Part shown: positions 54,942 to 64,000 of the stretch, piece after piece | Position numbering within the stretch: the first letter of the stretch is position 1 | Layout: the number at the start of each line of letters is the position of its first letter | NCBI RefSeq assembly: GCF_009363755.1 | Contig: NZ_CP045417.1 | Coordinates: 1,860,001 to 1,924,000, forward strand | Length of the DNA: 64,000 nucleotides | Source of the DNA: Halomonas sp. THAF5a | Lineage (GTDB): Bacteria > Pseudomonadota > Gammaproteobacteria > Pseudomonadales > Halomonadaceae | Reading direction: 5' to 3' | Notes under the pieces: model-generated | Database searches by the model: none | The model's input: the letters and a program-made list of their open reading frames with translations, nothing else | Told to the model about the DNA's origin: nothing | Position numbers and translations under genes: made by a program

Positions 54942-57227
54942 TTAACGCAACGAGAAATCCTCATGCACCAGGGTCAGGTTCGGGTTATAGGCCGGGTCAT
55001 GATCGAGGTGAGGTCCCCAGGTGCGGCGCATATAGTCGCACTCCGCTAGCCAGCGGGCGCGCTTCTTCGGCGTGTCGTCGGCGCCACGGGAGACGGACTC
55101 GTGATGATAGAGCTCGGCATGCGGCGTCCAGAGATTGCGGTAGCCCGCTTCGCGGACCTTCAGGCAGAGGTCGACGTCGTTGTAGGCCACCGCCAGATCG
55201 GACTCGTTGAGCCCGCCCACTTCCTCGAAGACGCTCCGCCGCAACAGCAGACAGGCCGCCGTGACCGCCGAGAGGTTCTGCGTCACCTTGAGCCGCCCCT
55301 GGAACCCAGCTTCGTCGCGCTGGAAGAAGCGATGGCCGTGGCCGGCGATGCTGCCAAGGCCGAGGATCACGCCGCCATGCTGCACGGTGTCGTTGGGGTA
55401 GTAGAGCTTGGCCCCCACGCAGCCGATCTCCGGGCGACAGGCCTGCGCCACCATCTCGGTCAGCCAATGCGCGTCGATCGGTTCGATGTCGTTGTTCACC
55501 AGCCCGATGATCTCACCGCGCGCATGACGCGCGCCGAAGTTGTTGATGGCCGAGTAGTTGAAGGGATGATTCCAGCGCAGCACACGCACCCTGGTGTCTC
55601 GCTGCTCCACCTCGTCCATGTAGCCCAGCGTCTCCGGGCAGGTACTCCCGTTATCGAGGATCAGCAGCTCGAAGTGACCATAGTCGGTGCGCTCCAGAAT
55701 AGCGTCGACGCAGGGACGCAGAATCGCCACTCCGTCGCGGGTCGGCACCAGCAGGCTGACCAGCGGTGCCGGCTCGGGAATCGGCCAGCGCACCCTCACG
55801 CTGCCGGGCAGCAGACCCGGTACGGCCTGGGCGCCAGGCCGGACCGTCTGGCGCGCGATCTCATCCAGGTAGTGCTGGGTGAGTGCCACGGCCCCGGCAT
55901 CCTCACCGGGGGCACCCTCGGGCGCGGCGCCCTCCCAATCGCCACGGTGCAACAGCACCCGAGGCAGATGCCTCACCCGACTAGCGGCGTCATGGGCATT
56001 GATCGCCAGGAAGCGCAGGGCCGTCGCCTGCAGCGTGGCCTGCCAGGTCTCTCCCCCCTGGCCCGCGGCATAGCCGCCCATGGCCTCCAGGGCGTGCCGC
56101 GAGAAGCCGACCATATTGCCCAGATAGGGCTGCGAGAGCAGCAGGTCGGGGTTCCAGCCGGGCTTGAAGTTCGGCGCGTGGCGCTGCCCGTCGGCATCAA
56201 GGCGATCCTCGTCGGCATAGAGCAGCCAGGGGGCCGGCCGCTGCTCGAAGGCTTCGGCCAGATCCACCAGCGCATCGTCCGCGAGGCGGCACCCCGGCGC
56301 CAGCAGCAGGATCAGCTCACCGCTAGCGTTCTCCAGCGCCGCGTTGAGCCGCGCCGCGCCTTCGTCTTCCGGCGCTTCGAGCTGCCGAACTCCGGATAGT
56401 GACTCGACGTTCTGCGTTACCGCTTCGCGCAGCGCCTTACCGGATCCAGTCGGCAGCAGGACCCATGTTTCCCAATCGTCATACGCCTGACGGTTCAGGC
56501 AGGCCAAGCGCGCCTCGAGGTCGGCGATCGCCTCGGGCGTCTCGGCGTCGAGGGGCAGCAGAAGGGTCACCCGGGACCTCGCCTCGCCCACCACAATAGG
56601 CTCGCGCCGCTGGCCGCTCTCGACCTGGTCGATCCACTGGCGGTAGTTGTGCTTGGAGCAGAGACTGATGAAGGTCATCTCGTAGTCGTCCATCGCCTGG
56701 GCACACCAGCCACGCCTCGCCTCCCGCGCCCGAGCGGCCAACTCGCGGCGTGCCTCGCGCTTCGAGAGCCCCCGATAACGCTGGTGTGCCGTCACCAGGC
56801 GCTGCAGCAGGCGGTCCCGAGCAAACCAGGGCGTCAGCCACACGCAGCGCAGGTGGGTCAGCCGGATGCGCCCCCGGGCATTCATCGGGCAGAAGGTGAT
56901 GCGTCGCGTGCCGACAGGCACGCGCACCAACCGCTTGGTGATCTTGCCCGCCCGCAGCGGCATCTCGACCGTGGTGACCCCGTGGCGGGTCTCGAACGAC
57001 AGGCTCGCCGCCACGCCGGTTACCGAACGTTCCCCGGCCAGCTCGATCATGTTCCAGCCGGGCAGCGGCCGCGGTCCCTTCCAGACAAACGCCGCCTCGC
57101 TGCCCGTGACCAGCCATTCGCCGTCTTCGCAAGGCTCGAGCTGCTGATCTGGCACCAGCGAAATCGGGTGACGGCGGTGCAACTGCCAGGGTGAAGCGGA
57201 AAGGCTCAGACTGGATTTCTGGGACAT
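54942..57227 (-). CDS. Two-domain GT2 glycosyltransferase
   Basis: 761 residues from the ATG at 57227; an ATG at 57284 would add 19 residues but lies inside the 28-bp palindrome and has no ribosome site. An N-terminal beta-rich part (about 1-190) is followed by a GT-A domain with LLYADEDRLDADGQRHAPNF, a hallmark of O-antigen-type GT2 enzymes, and a second GT2 domain with PLVSLLVPTRDGVAILRPCV, ILDNGST, LVNNDIEPID (DxD-like) and AYNDVDLCLKVREAGYRN. It probably adds two sugars. Placed 137 nt after the GT-AlgX fusion gene. Confidence 0.88.
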   Translation of the reverse strand: MSQKSSLSLSASPWQLHRRHPISLVPDQQLEPCEDGEWLVTGSEAAFVWKGPRPLPGWNMIELAGERSVTGVAASLSFETRHGVTTVEMPLRAGKITKRLVRVPVGTRRITFCPMNARGRIRLTHLRCVWLTPWFARDRLLQRLVTAHQRYRGLSKREARRELAARAREARRGWCAQAMDDYEMTFISLCSKHNYRQWIDQVESGQRREPIVVGEARSRVTLLLPLDAETPEAIADLEARLACLNRQAYDDWETWVLLPTGSGKALREAVTQNVESLSGVRQLEAPEDEGAARLNAALENASGELILLLAPGCRLADDALVDLAEAFEQRPAPWLLYADEDRLDADGQRHAPNFKPGWNPDLLLSQPYLGNMVGFSRHALEAMGGYAAGQGGETWQATLQATALRFLAINAHDAASRVRHLPRVLLHRGDWEGAAPEGAPGEDAGAVALTQHYLDEIARQTVRPGAQAVPGLLPGSVRVRWPIPEPAPLVSLLVPTRDGVAILRPCVDAILERTDYGHFELLILDNGSTCPETLGYMDEVEQRDTRVRVLRWNHPFNYSAINNFGARHARGEIIGLVNNDIEPIDAHWLTEMVAQACRPEIGCVGAKLYYPNDTVQHGGVILGLGSIAGHGHRFFQRDEAGFQGRLKVTQNLSAVTAACLLLRRSVFEEVGGLNESDLAVAYNDVDLCLKVREAGYRNLWTPHAELYHHESVSRGADDTPKKRARWLAECDYMRRTWGPHLDHDPAYNPNLTLVHEDFSLR

Positions 57228-57260
57228 GAAGACTCGATACGGGCATGCATTCAAGAGGCA

Positions 57261-57288
57261 ATCGATGGCTCGACGTCGAGCCATCGAT
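57261..57288. repeat. Perfect 28-bp palindrome in the leader of the two-domain GT2 gene
   Basis: ATCGATGGCTCGAC is followed directly by its exact reverse complement, with no spacer. It lies in the 137-nt gap between the fusion gene stop (57365) and the GT2 start (57227). As RNA it would fold into a long hairpin; as DNA it is an ideal site for a dimeric protein. Confidence 0.9.
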
Positions 57289-57364
57289 CGAGTGAAAGGT
57301 GCGGCAGTCTAGCAGCTCTTGGGCGTCTCCCAGTGAGAAGATTCACGGCAAAACCCGACCCTGT

Positions 57365-59674
57365 TCAGGCCTTACGGCGGGCCGCCAGACGCTCCGACGC
57401 CAGGCACTGCCAGCGTGCCAGACCCCAGGCCTCCAGATCCGACTCGGCCGCCTCGATGGCACGTTCTTCCACGCGCGCGAATTCTTGCTCATCGAGTCTT
57501 GCGACCTTGTCGCAAATCATTCTCGAGAGCGACTGGTCGAGGGCCGGCACTTGAACCAGGAAGCGGGCGTTGGTCTGCACTACCAGATAGTCGGGTCGGG
57601 TCGCCGCCACCACCTCGGGGTCGAGGTTGCCTGCGCTGTGAATGAAGATCACTCGCCGGAACAAGCGGCTCAGGAAGTGGAACATCGAATTGGTCGAGGA
57701 GGAGCCGAAAACCAGGCAGGTCCCCTCCATGAGCGCCTCAGGATAAGCGATCACCAGCAGCCGGCCGAAGTTGGGCAGGCCGTTGTCGTAGACTCGGTGC
57801 CGAACGAAGCTGAACGATTTCAGCATCGCCACCTCGCAGGTCTGGCGGGGCGAAAGCTTGTTGCCCAGGTCGCCGCCCATGGCACGGGTGGCATAGCGAT
57901 CGTCGGCGAAGGTCTTCACGACCGCATCCCGAGCAAGCCCCAGCGAGACCGCCAGCTCTACGGTGGCGGTCATCGCGCCCCGCTGTGTCCAGTGGGTGTC
58001 GGTGCGGATGAAGGCGTCGTCGCCCAGCGCCTCAAGGGCCGACACCGGATGCACGATGCCCAGCGCCTCCGGCAGCGCCAGCAGCTGATCGACCGGCTGG
58101 CCGGCCTCCTGCTTCACGGGATGATAGCGCGCGCCCATCACCGTCTCCTTGGCCGGCGCCACCAGCATTGTCCAGGGGCTACCGACCTCGGCGGCCAATC
58201 GCGCCAACCCACTCAGGTAGGTCTGCCAGCCGGCCAGTCCGCGCTCGGTGAGTCTCACGCGCCCCCGGTACTGATCGACGCTGGCGTTGGTGTCGTTGTC
58301 CAGGAACAGCCAGCCCGCCCGACCCTCCACTACCTTCAAGGGGCCCGCGTCGTCGGCCTCCACCGGCCGGCACCTCACGTCCTGCAGCGGCCAGCGCCGA
58401 TCGTCCAGCACCAGCTCAAGATGGAAGTGCGCAAGCCGCGCCGGCACCGTGAAGCGAAAGCCGCAGCTGCGCTGCGGGTGCACCTCGGGGGCCTCGCCGA
58501 GCACCGCCTCGATCACGTCCGGCCGCTCGATCTCCAGGGGGTGGCACAGCTCGTGTTCGGGCAGCCAGCGTGCTACCACCCGCACCCGCGGCGCCGCCTC
58601 GGCCAGCTCATCGGGCAGCAGCACCCAGCCCTGCACCACGCGCCCGGAAGGCAGGCACCAGGGCGCGCGCTGCTCCGAGGGATAGTCGAGAGCCCAGCGG
58701 AACGGGGGAGCGTCCTGGGTCGAGCCCATCGTGTCGCGCACCCGACGCCCCAGGCGTCGCACGAGCTCCAAGGGCCACTCGATGGCCGCCTCGCCCCATA
58801 CCTGTCCCGACTCGGCGGCCGGTGGGGCCGCCATGGCCTCCTTGAGGCGCGGGGCCAGCGAGGCCGCCCGCTCGCAGCGCTCCTCGTTGCGATCATGGCG
58901 CTCGAAGTACGAACGCCCCTTGACGTAGCCCGACTGGGCGGCGCTGCCCCGCTTGGATTTGCCGGCCAGGAACTCCTCCACCGACTTGACGAGATAGTGA
59001 TTGACCCGCGCGCCCTCCCACACCACCTCCTCGCTCAGGCCGGGCCGCTCGCGCCCCTCGCGATCGGTGCGCAACCGCAGGGGCTCGCCTCGGGCATCGA
59101 CGTGTCGCCCGCGGCTGAGCCGCACGTGGTGCGGGTTGTCGAAGCCGGACACACATTGCGGGCGCACCAGGCTCTTGTAGTGGCGATTGGGGCCGAAGGC
59201 CTGAGAGCCACGGCGTGTGAAGCGCTCGACGACCAGCCCCGGCTCGCGAAACACCTCGCCGGCAGAGCCGAAGCAGGCCCAGTTCAGCACCACGGCGCCG
59301 ACGCTTTCGTCGGCGAAGCGCCGCTCGAGCCAGGGCAGCAGCGACGGCACGCGCTGCGTGTCCGCCGATGCCGGCGTGGCCTCATCCATGGGCAGCAGGA
59401 ACTCGTCGGCATCGATGAACGCCAGCACCTCGATCTGCGGCGGGCAGGCCGAAAGCAGGCGCTCGTAGGCCGCCAGCTGGGGCGGTGTCTTCCCTACCGT
59501 GGGGACATCGAGCAGGGTGACATCGCCGCGCGCGGCGAGCAGCTCACGGGTGCCGTCGCTGCTGCCGTTATCGGCGATCAGAAAATGACAGGCCCCCACC
59601 AGTCGATGATAGGCCAGCCATTCGGGCAGGCTGTCTGCCTCGTTCTTGACGATCGCGGCCACGGCAAGCTTCAC
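57365..59674 (-). CDS. Glycosyltransferase (GT2/GT92-like) fused to AlgX/AlgJ-like O-acetyltransferase
   Basis: 769 residues from a GTG at 59674 that overlaps the upstream stop (GTGA). The N-terminal part begins MKLAVAAIVKNEADSLPEWL and has IADNGSSDGT and FIDADEFLLP, the core of DUF23/GT92-like enzymes, to about residue 290. A beta-sandwich linker follows (CGFRFTVPA near 430). The C-terminal part has VVEGRAGWLFLDNDTN and D559-T-H561 (RTDTHWTQRG), the SGNH-like AlgX/AlgJ acetyltransferase signature. One chain may therefore add a sugar and O-acetylate; AlgX-type domains normally act in the periplasm, but I see no signal peptide, an unresolved conflict. Confidence 0.82.
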   Translation of the reverse strand: MKLAVAAIVKNEADSLPEWLAYHRLVGACHFLIADNGSSDGTRELLAARGDVTLLDVPTVGKTPPQLAAYERLLSACPPQIEVLAFIDADEFLLPMDEATPASADTQRVPSLLPWLERRFADESVGAVVLNWACFGSAGEVFREPGLVVERFTRRGSQAFGPNRHYKSLVRPQCVSGFDNPHHVRLSRGRHVDARGEPLRLRTDREGRERPGLSEEVVWEGARVNHYLVKSVEEFLAGKSKRGSAAQSGYVKGRSYFERHDRNEERCERAASLAPRLKEAMAAPPAAESGQVWGEAAIEWPLELVRRLGRRVRDTMGSTQDAPPFRWALDYPSEQRAPWCLPSGRVVQGWVLLPDELAEAAPRVRVVARWLPEHELCHPLEIERPDVIEAVLGEAPEVHPQRSCGFRFTVPARLAHFHLELVLDDRRWPLQDVRCRPVEADDAGPLKVVEGRAGWLFLDNDTNASVDQYRGRVRLTERGLAGWQTYLSGLARLAAEVGSPWTMLVAPAKETVMGARYHPVKQEAGQPVDQLLALPEALGIVHPVSALEALGDDAFIRTDTHWTQRGAMTATVELAVSLGLARDAVVKTFADDRYATRAMGGDLGNKLSPRQTCEVAMLKSFSFVRHRVYDNGLPNFGRLLVIAYPEALMEGTCLVFGSSSTNSMFHFLSRLFRRVIFIHSAGNLDPEVVAATRPDYLVVQTNARFLVQVPALDQSLSRMICDKVARLDEQEFARVEERAIEAAESDLEAWGLARWQCLASERLAARRKA

Positions 59675-62600
59675 GCCGGTCTCCTTTCTGTGATTGCAGG
59701 ATCTGAAAAATCCGGCAGCGCCGCATAGGCCTCATACAGGGCCGCCGCCATGGCGGCCTCACCGAAGCGCTCTTGCGCTCGACAGCGCCCCGCCTCGCCC
59801 ATTCGTTCCCGCCGGGAGTCGTCCCGCGCCAGCTCGGCCACGCGCCGTGCGGCGCCCTCGGTATCACCCAGCGCGACCAGGTGCCCGGTGATGCCTTCCT
59901 CCACCAGTTCCGGCAGCGCGCCCCAGGCATAGCCGACCACCGGCCGCGCCGCGGCCATCGCCTCCAGCGCGGTGCGTCCGAAGGACTCCTGGAAGCGCGA
60001 CAGGCTGACCACGATATCCAGCTCGGCCAGCGCCTCGGCCGGCGCAACGACATAGCCGCCGTAGACCAGGCATTCTGGCGCCAGGCCCCGGGCCTGTCGT
60101 GCCAGCAGCGACTCCAGGGCGGTCGTTCGCGGCCCGTAGAGGACCACCTTCAACTCGGGTGCCAGCCGGGCCAGGTGGTGTGCCATGGCCTCGAGGTCCT
60201 CGAGCCCCTTCTTTGGCAGATTGCTGCTCAGCATGCCCACCGCGAGCGACGGCGCCTCCCGCGTCGGAAGCGCGAGCAGTGGCCCCATCTCGACCGTGTT
60301 GGGCACCACCCGCACCGGCGGCGCCGGAGTCGTCGACGCATCGTGCCGCGGCGCCTCGCAGGCGACGGCGGTGGCTCGGGAGTTGGCGATCACCAGGTCC
60401 GCCCCCTCCCGCACCCGCCGCAGCAGGGTGTCGGCATCGGCATCAAGGGTTCGGCAGAGCGCGGCATCGTGGGCGGGCAGCTCGCGCACATGGACCACGG
60501 CGGGCACCCCCGCCTGCCGAGCCGCGACCAGCGGTTCCTCCAGCACCAGGGTGTTGGCGTGCACCCCCTCGATCCCGAAGCGCCGGATCAGTCCGCGGAA
60601 GTGGCGCAGGGTGGCGGGCTCGAGCGACCGCCCCCGCTGCCACCAGCCATAGGGCAGCACCGCCACCGCCCGAGCGTGGGCGCGCAGCGCCTCCACGTAG
60701 GGCCCGTTGACGGCCGAAGGCAGGCAGACGACCACGTTCCAACCCAGCCGGCGCATCGCCTTGAGCACGTCGAGCAGGCTGCGCTCGGCACCGTACAGGG
60801 CGCGGCCGGCCTGATGCCCACACAGCAGCACGCTTCGCGCGCCCGACTGGTAATCGGCAGCACCGGGCAGGATCGGCCAGGGGGCACGCCCCTCGCGCCG
60901 ACCGCGGGTCAGGAAGTGGTGCAGCGGCTCCTGGTCCTGCTCGACGACGTCGGGATAGGCGTAGCGATAGCCGGACGCGCTGAAGCGGGGGCCGGGATCG
61001 CGCCCCTCGGCGCTGCCGGCCTGCCAGTAGTGGACCAGCGGCTCGATGATTGCCTCCTGGAGGTCGAGATGAGTACGCAGGTACCAGCCGGCATCGAAGA
61101 GGCCCGAGGCCTGCAGCGCGTCCAGCGGATGCGCAGAACGCACCGGGAGCGCCTGGCGGCAGATGGCCGCCGGGGCGGCGAAGGGCCGCCAAGGAGCACG
61201 ATGGGGCAAACGCAAGTCCGCCGGAACCTCGGCCTCCGCGTGCCAGCGCCGGGCCGCGTCCATGTAGGCCTGGCGCACCCCGACGAACTGGGTGACCAGG
61301 TGGGTCGCCCCGCGCTGGCTGAGCGAGCCGCCGTCCGCCCGGCCGAAGGCCAGCGGCACCCCGGGCAGGGTATCGACCACCGACGCCTCGCCGAAGGCCG
61401 CGATCAGCCGCTCGTGGTACTCGCTGTCGGCATTGACGGCGACCTCGTCCCAGCCGCCGAGCACGTCGACCGCCGACCGGCGCACCATCAGCGAGGAGAT
61501 ATTGCGATAGACCCAGCCTTCCTCCTCCACCCGCCAGCGATGAAAGCGCAGCCCCGGGGTGGCCCGCACCCAGTGCGACAGGCTGGCCACGGCCGCGGGC
61601 GCGGCCTCGAGAATCGCGACCTGCCGGGCGAGCTTCTCGGGATGCGACCAGTCGTCACTGTCGTGGGTGGTGATCAACGCCCCGCTCGCCGCCATGAGCC
61701 CCGTATTGCGGGCCGCATAGGCGCCACCGTTGACGGCGTGGCGCAACAGGCGCAGCCGCACGTGGTCGGGACACTCCGCCTCGAGCGCCTGCAGCACCCG
61801 CCAGGTGTCGTCGCGGCTGGCATCGTCCACTACCAGCAGCTCCAGCGAGCGCCAGGTCTGGGCGAACAAGCTGCGCAGCGCCGTGGCGACGCTGCCGGCC
61901 GCGTTGTAGACCGGTACGATCACGCTGACCAGGGGGGGAGAGTGAGGGGTGAGTCGTGAGGGGGGAGGAGTCAGGGGCGAGCACTGGGGCGTATCGGGCG
62001 CCAGGTTATCGAGAGTCAGTGGCTGACCAGGCACCCGACGCGAGACCGTCGCGAGCCCCTCTGCCTGCCAGATCCGATTGATCCAGCTTAGTCGCTTGGC
62101 CTCGTCGTCCAGGGCGTTGGCGTGGGCCAGGCAAGTATCCGCGCGCGTCGGAAAGCGACGGTCCATCTCGGCCAGCACCCGGGGCAGGCGCGTGGCCCTC
62201 TCGCTGTTCGCGTTCGGGCCGGCTCCTGCGGCGAGCGAAGGCGAACACAGCGCCTCCACTGCCAGCAGCGCCGGCCCGATGTGCGCAGGGTGGGCAATCA
62301 GCCCCCCCTCGGGCAGCAAGCAGGCCCGCACCCGCGACCACTCGCCCTGCCAGGCCCACCAGCGCGCCAGGGCCCAGGCCGCGTGCTGGCGCTCCTCATC
62401 GTTCGCGGTGTCGTCCCCTCGCAGCGCCTCGAGCCTCGGCACCATCACCGCATGCGCACCGCGCCACAGATGGTGCTCCCAGGCCAACGCCCGGTTGCGC
62501 CGGGGCAGCCGGCCTTCGTGCCGGCCATGGCGCAGGAAGTGCACCAGCGGATTCAGCCCGGCCTCGGCCACGTCAGGGTAGTGGGCAAGGTACCACGCCC

Positions 62601-62850
62601 CGTCGAAGCCGGGGCCGGGGGCCAGTCCGGCGGCCGCCCCGCGGGTGAGGTAGTGCGTCACCGGATCGCAGGAGGCGTCCTGGCACTCTTGAAGGGCCGG
62701 CTGGCGCCGGTACCAGTCGGCATCGAACCAGTCGCTTTCCCGAAGCAACCGGCACTGATCGGACAAGGCACCTGGCGCTCGCTCCCGTGCCGGCAGACGC
62801 GTGACCACCCCACGCCACCACCGCTTGATCGGTGACCTACGCATTGTCAT
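59671..62850 (-). CDS. GT2-GT4 fusion glycosyltransferase with FDxxWYL/EGR modules
   Basis: 1059 residues; ATG at 62850 follows GGATGG. Residues 35-115 hold two tandem modules (FDADWYRRQ...HYLTRGAAAG and FDGAWYLAHYPDVAEAGLNP...EGR). A GT2 domain follows (about 308-560; VSVIVPVYNAAGSVATALRS, VVDDASRDDT, HDSDDW), then a second module pair (FDAGWYLRTHLDLQEA, then ASGYRYAYPDVVEQ...REGRAPWP, about 595-675), and a GT4 domain (about 685-1050; GAERSLLDVL, ESFGRTALEAMAAARPVVGY). Such modules are common in surface-polysaccharide transferases. The stop overlaps the next gene, so the two are coupled. Confidence 0.88.
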   Translation of the reverse strand: MTMRRSPIKRWWRGVVTRLPARERAPGALSDQCRLLRESDWFDADWYRRQPALQECQDASCDPVTHYLTRGAAAGLAPGPGFDGAWYLAHYPDVAEAGLNPLVHFLRHGRHEGRLPRRNRALAWEHHLWRGAHAVMVPRLEALRGDDTANDEERQHAAWALARWWAWQGEWSRVRACLLPEGGLIAHPAHIGPALLAVEALCSPSLAAGAGPNANSERATRLPRVLAEMDRRFPTRADTCLAHANALDDEAKRLSWINRIWQAEGLATVSRRVPGQPLTLDNLAPDTPQCSPLTPPPSRLTPHSPPLVSVIVPVYNAAGSVATALRSLFAQTWRSLELLVVDDASRDDTWRVLQALEAECPDHVRLRLLRHAVNGGAYAARNTGLMAASGALITTHDSDDWSHPEKLARQVAILEAAPAAVASLSHWVRATPGLRFHRWRVEEEGWVYRNISSLMVRRSAVDVLGGWDEVAVNADSEYHERLIAAFGEASVVDTLPGVPLAFGRADGGSLSQRGATHLVTQFVGVRQAYMDAARRWHAEAEVPADLRLPHRAPWRPFAAPAAICRQALPVRSAHPLDALQASGLFDAGWYLRTHLDLQEAIIEPLVHYWQAGSAEGRDPGPRFSASGYRYAYPDVVEQDQEPLHHFLTRGRREGRAPWPILPGAADYQSGARSVLLCGHQAGRALYGAERSLLDVLKAMRRLGWNVVVCLPSAVNGPYVEALRAHARAVAVLPYGWWQRGRSLEPATLRHFRGLIRRFGIEGVHANTLVLEEPLVAARQAGVPAVVHVRELPAHDAALCRTLDADADTLLRRVREGADLVIANSRATAVACEAPRHDASTTPAPPVRVVPNTVEMGPLLALPTREAPSLAVGMLSSNLPKKGLEDLEAMAHHLARLAPELKVVLYGPRTTALESLLARQARGLAPECLVYGGYVVAPAEALAELDIVVSLSRFQESFGRTALEAMAAARPVVGYAWGALPELVEEGITGHLVALGDTEGAARRVAELARDDSRRERMGEAGRCRAQERFGEAAMAAALYEAYAALPDFSDPAITERRPA

Positions 62851-62880
62851 CGCAGCACACCATCCGCTTGATACGGGCGG

Positions 62881-64000
62881 TCATGCCTCATCCACGAAGA
62901 CCTCGGCCAGCGCTTCCGCCTCGATGACCGCAGCAATCCGGCTCGCATTCTCCTCGGCCAGCCCGGCCTCCACCGCTTCCACCATGACGCGAATCAGCGG
63001 CTCGGTGCCCGACTTGCGCAGCAGCACACGGCCGTTCTCGCCAAGCGCCGCTTCCGCGGCGGTGACGGCGGCCCGAACGGGCTCGGCGGCAAGCAGCCGA
63101 TCGGCCTGGCCGCGCTGCAAACGCACATTGATCAGCGTCTGAGGCAGCTTCTCCATCCCCTGTTTGATGAGGTGAAGGGACTGGCCTTTCTCCCGCATCA
63201 CCTTCAGCACCTGCAACGAGGCGACGATGGCATCACCCGTGGCCGCCTGGTCCAGCAGCAGGATGTGCCCCGACCCTTCCCCGCCTATCCGCCAGCCGGT
63301 TTCGCGAAGCTGCTCCATGACATGGCGATCCCCCACCTTGGCGCGACACAACGGAATGCCATGCTGCTTCAGCGCCAGTTCCAGGCCGAGGTTGGCCATC
63401 TGGGTACCGACCACGCCGCCGGTGTAGCCTGACGCCTTGGCAGCAACCGCCAGGAGAAAGAGAATCTCGTCACCGTCGACGACCGCCCCGGTATGGTCCA
63501 CCAGCATGACCCGATCCGCATCGCCATCCAACGCGATACCGAGATCCGCCTGCTCTGCCTCGACCGAGGCCACCAGGCTGGCCATGGCGGTCGCCCCGCA
63601 GCCATCGTTGATGTTCGTGCCGCTGGGCCGGTCGTTGATGCTTACCACCTCGGCACCCAGTTCGGCATACACCGCGCGCGCCACCTTATAGGCGGCACCG
63701 TTGGCGCTGTCGACCACCACTTTCAAGCCCGACAGGCTAAGCGAACCGGGCAGCGCCGCCTTGCAATACTCGATATAGCGGCCGCTGGCATCATCGATGC
63801 GCCGCGCCTTGCCCAGCAGGTGGGAAGGCTCATACGTCATGCCGCCGTCCAGCGCCTGCTCCAGCAGGCGCTCGATCTCCTGCTCCTGGGCGTCGCTGAG
63901 CTTGCTGCCATCTTTCGAGAAAAACTTGATGCCGTTGTCGTCATAGGGGTTGTGTGATGCGCTGATCACCACCCCCGCATCGGCACGAAAGGTGGCCGTC
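62881..64000 (-). CDS. glmM: Phosphoglucosamine mutase (5' end cut by window edge)
   Basis: 373 codons are visible and the frame stays open to the edge. The active-site serine loop appears as [19 protein letters not shown], the metal loop as [13 protein letters not shown], the sugar loop as [12 protein letters not shown] and the phosphate loop as [16 protein letters not shown], all in GlmM form. It interconverts GlcN-6-P and GlcN-1-P on the way to UDP-GlcNAc. It lies 30 nt upstream of the glycosyltransferase genes instead of next to folP/ftsH on the visible side, so it may be a locus-specific second copy; the other side cannot be seen. Confidence 0.93.
   Translation of the reverse strand, partial: TATFRADAGVVISASHNPYDDNGIKFFSKDGSKLSDAQEQEIERLLEQALDGGMTYEPSHLLGKARRIDDASGRYIEYCKAALPGSLSLSGLKVVVDSANGAAYKVARAVYAELGAEVVSINDRPSGTNINDGCGATAMASLVASVEAEQADLGIALDGDADRVMLVDHTGAVVDGDEILFLLAVAAKASGYTGGVVGTQMANLGLELALKQHGIPLCRAKVGDRHVMEQLRETGWRIGGEGSGHILLLDQAATGDAIVASLQVLKVMREKGQSLHLIKQGMEKLPQTLINVRLQRGQADRLLAAEPVRAAVTAAEAALGENGRVLLRKSGTEPLIRVMVEAVEAGLAEENASRIAAVIEAEALAEVFVDEA

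Overview
The window is about 64 kb of GC-rich chromosome, almost fully coding, from a gammaproteobacterium. Gene content and order (sodB, ugd-like, galU; ubiG-mupP; ruvCAB followed by tolQRAB-pal-cpoB; yebC, aspS) and the proteins I recognise point to Halomonadaceae (Halomonas-like). That assignment is inference from the protein sequences; there is no rRNA here. I saw no tRNA, rRNA, insertion sequence, integrase, phage gene or CRISPR array.

Left half (1-36.6 kb) is mostly housekeeping: the 5' end of tamA, sodB, galU with an atypical UDP-sugar dehydrogenase, ubiG-mupP, yciK, the Tol-Pal operon (without ybgC) fused to ruvCAB, yebC, aspS, a nucleoside/ribose salvage trio with a 2-hydroxyacid dehydrogenase, acyP, a leucine-dehydrogenase-type enzyme, yihY, nadM-nudix, a LysR regulator, cls, class I fumarase, nei, uvrB, ygfZ, tatD and prfC. 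Five intergenic gaps on this side carry copies of one structured repeat whose hairpin stems covary between copies.

The most unusual region is 36.8-51.3 kb: six genes on the + strand, the last five joins being 1-nt gaps or 1-4-nt overlaps. They encode KpsC and KpsS (Kdo transferases that build the lipid-proximal linker of group 2 capsules), a short-chain dehydrogenase, an LtaS/OpgB-type membrane phosphotransferase, a 2500-residue reducing polyketide synthase without a thioesterase, and an alpha-oxoamine synthase. Read together they suggest that the PKS builds a long acyl chain, the oxoamine synthase releases it by condensation with an amino acid, the SDR reduces the ketone to a sphingoid-like amino alcohol, and KpsS/KpsC plus the phosphotransferase decorate it: an atypical lipid anchor for a surface glycan. 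The capsule exporter (KpsMTED) and Kdo-supply genes are not in the window. AT-richer gaps flank the operon.

Right end (51.6-64 kb): an outer-membrane beta-barrel protein, a 71-residue CxC/CxxC protein, cysQ, two REP-like palindromes, then a minus-strand polysaccharide locus: glmM (cut by the window edge), a GT2-GT4 fusion with FD-x-x-WYL/EGR modules, a GT-A plus AlgX/AlgJ-like O-acetyltransferase fusion, a two-domain GT2 protein and a GT4 protein. A perfect 28-bp palindrome lies between the last-but-two genes of that locus.
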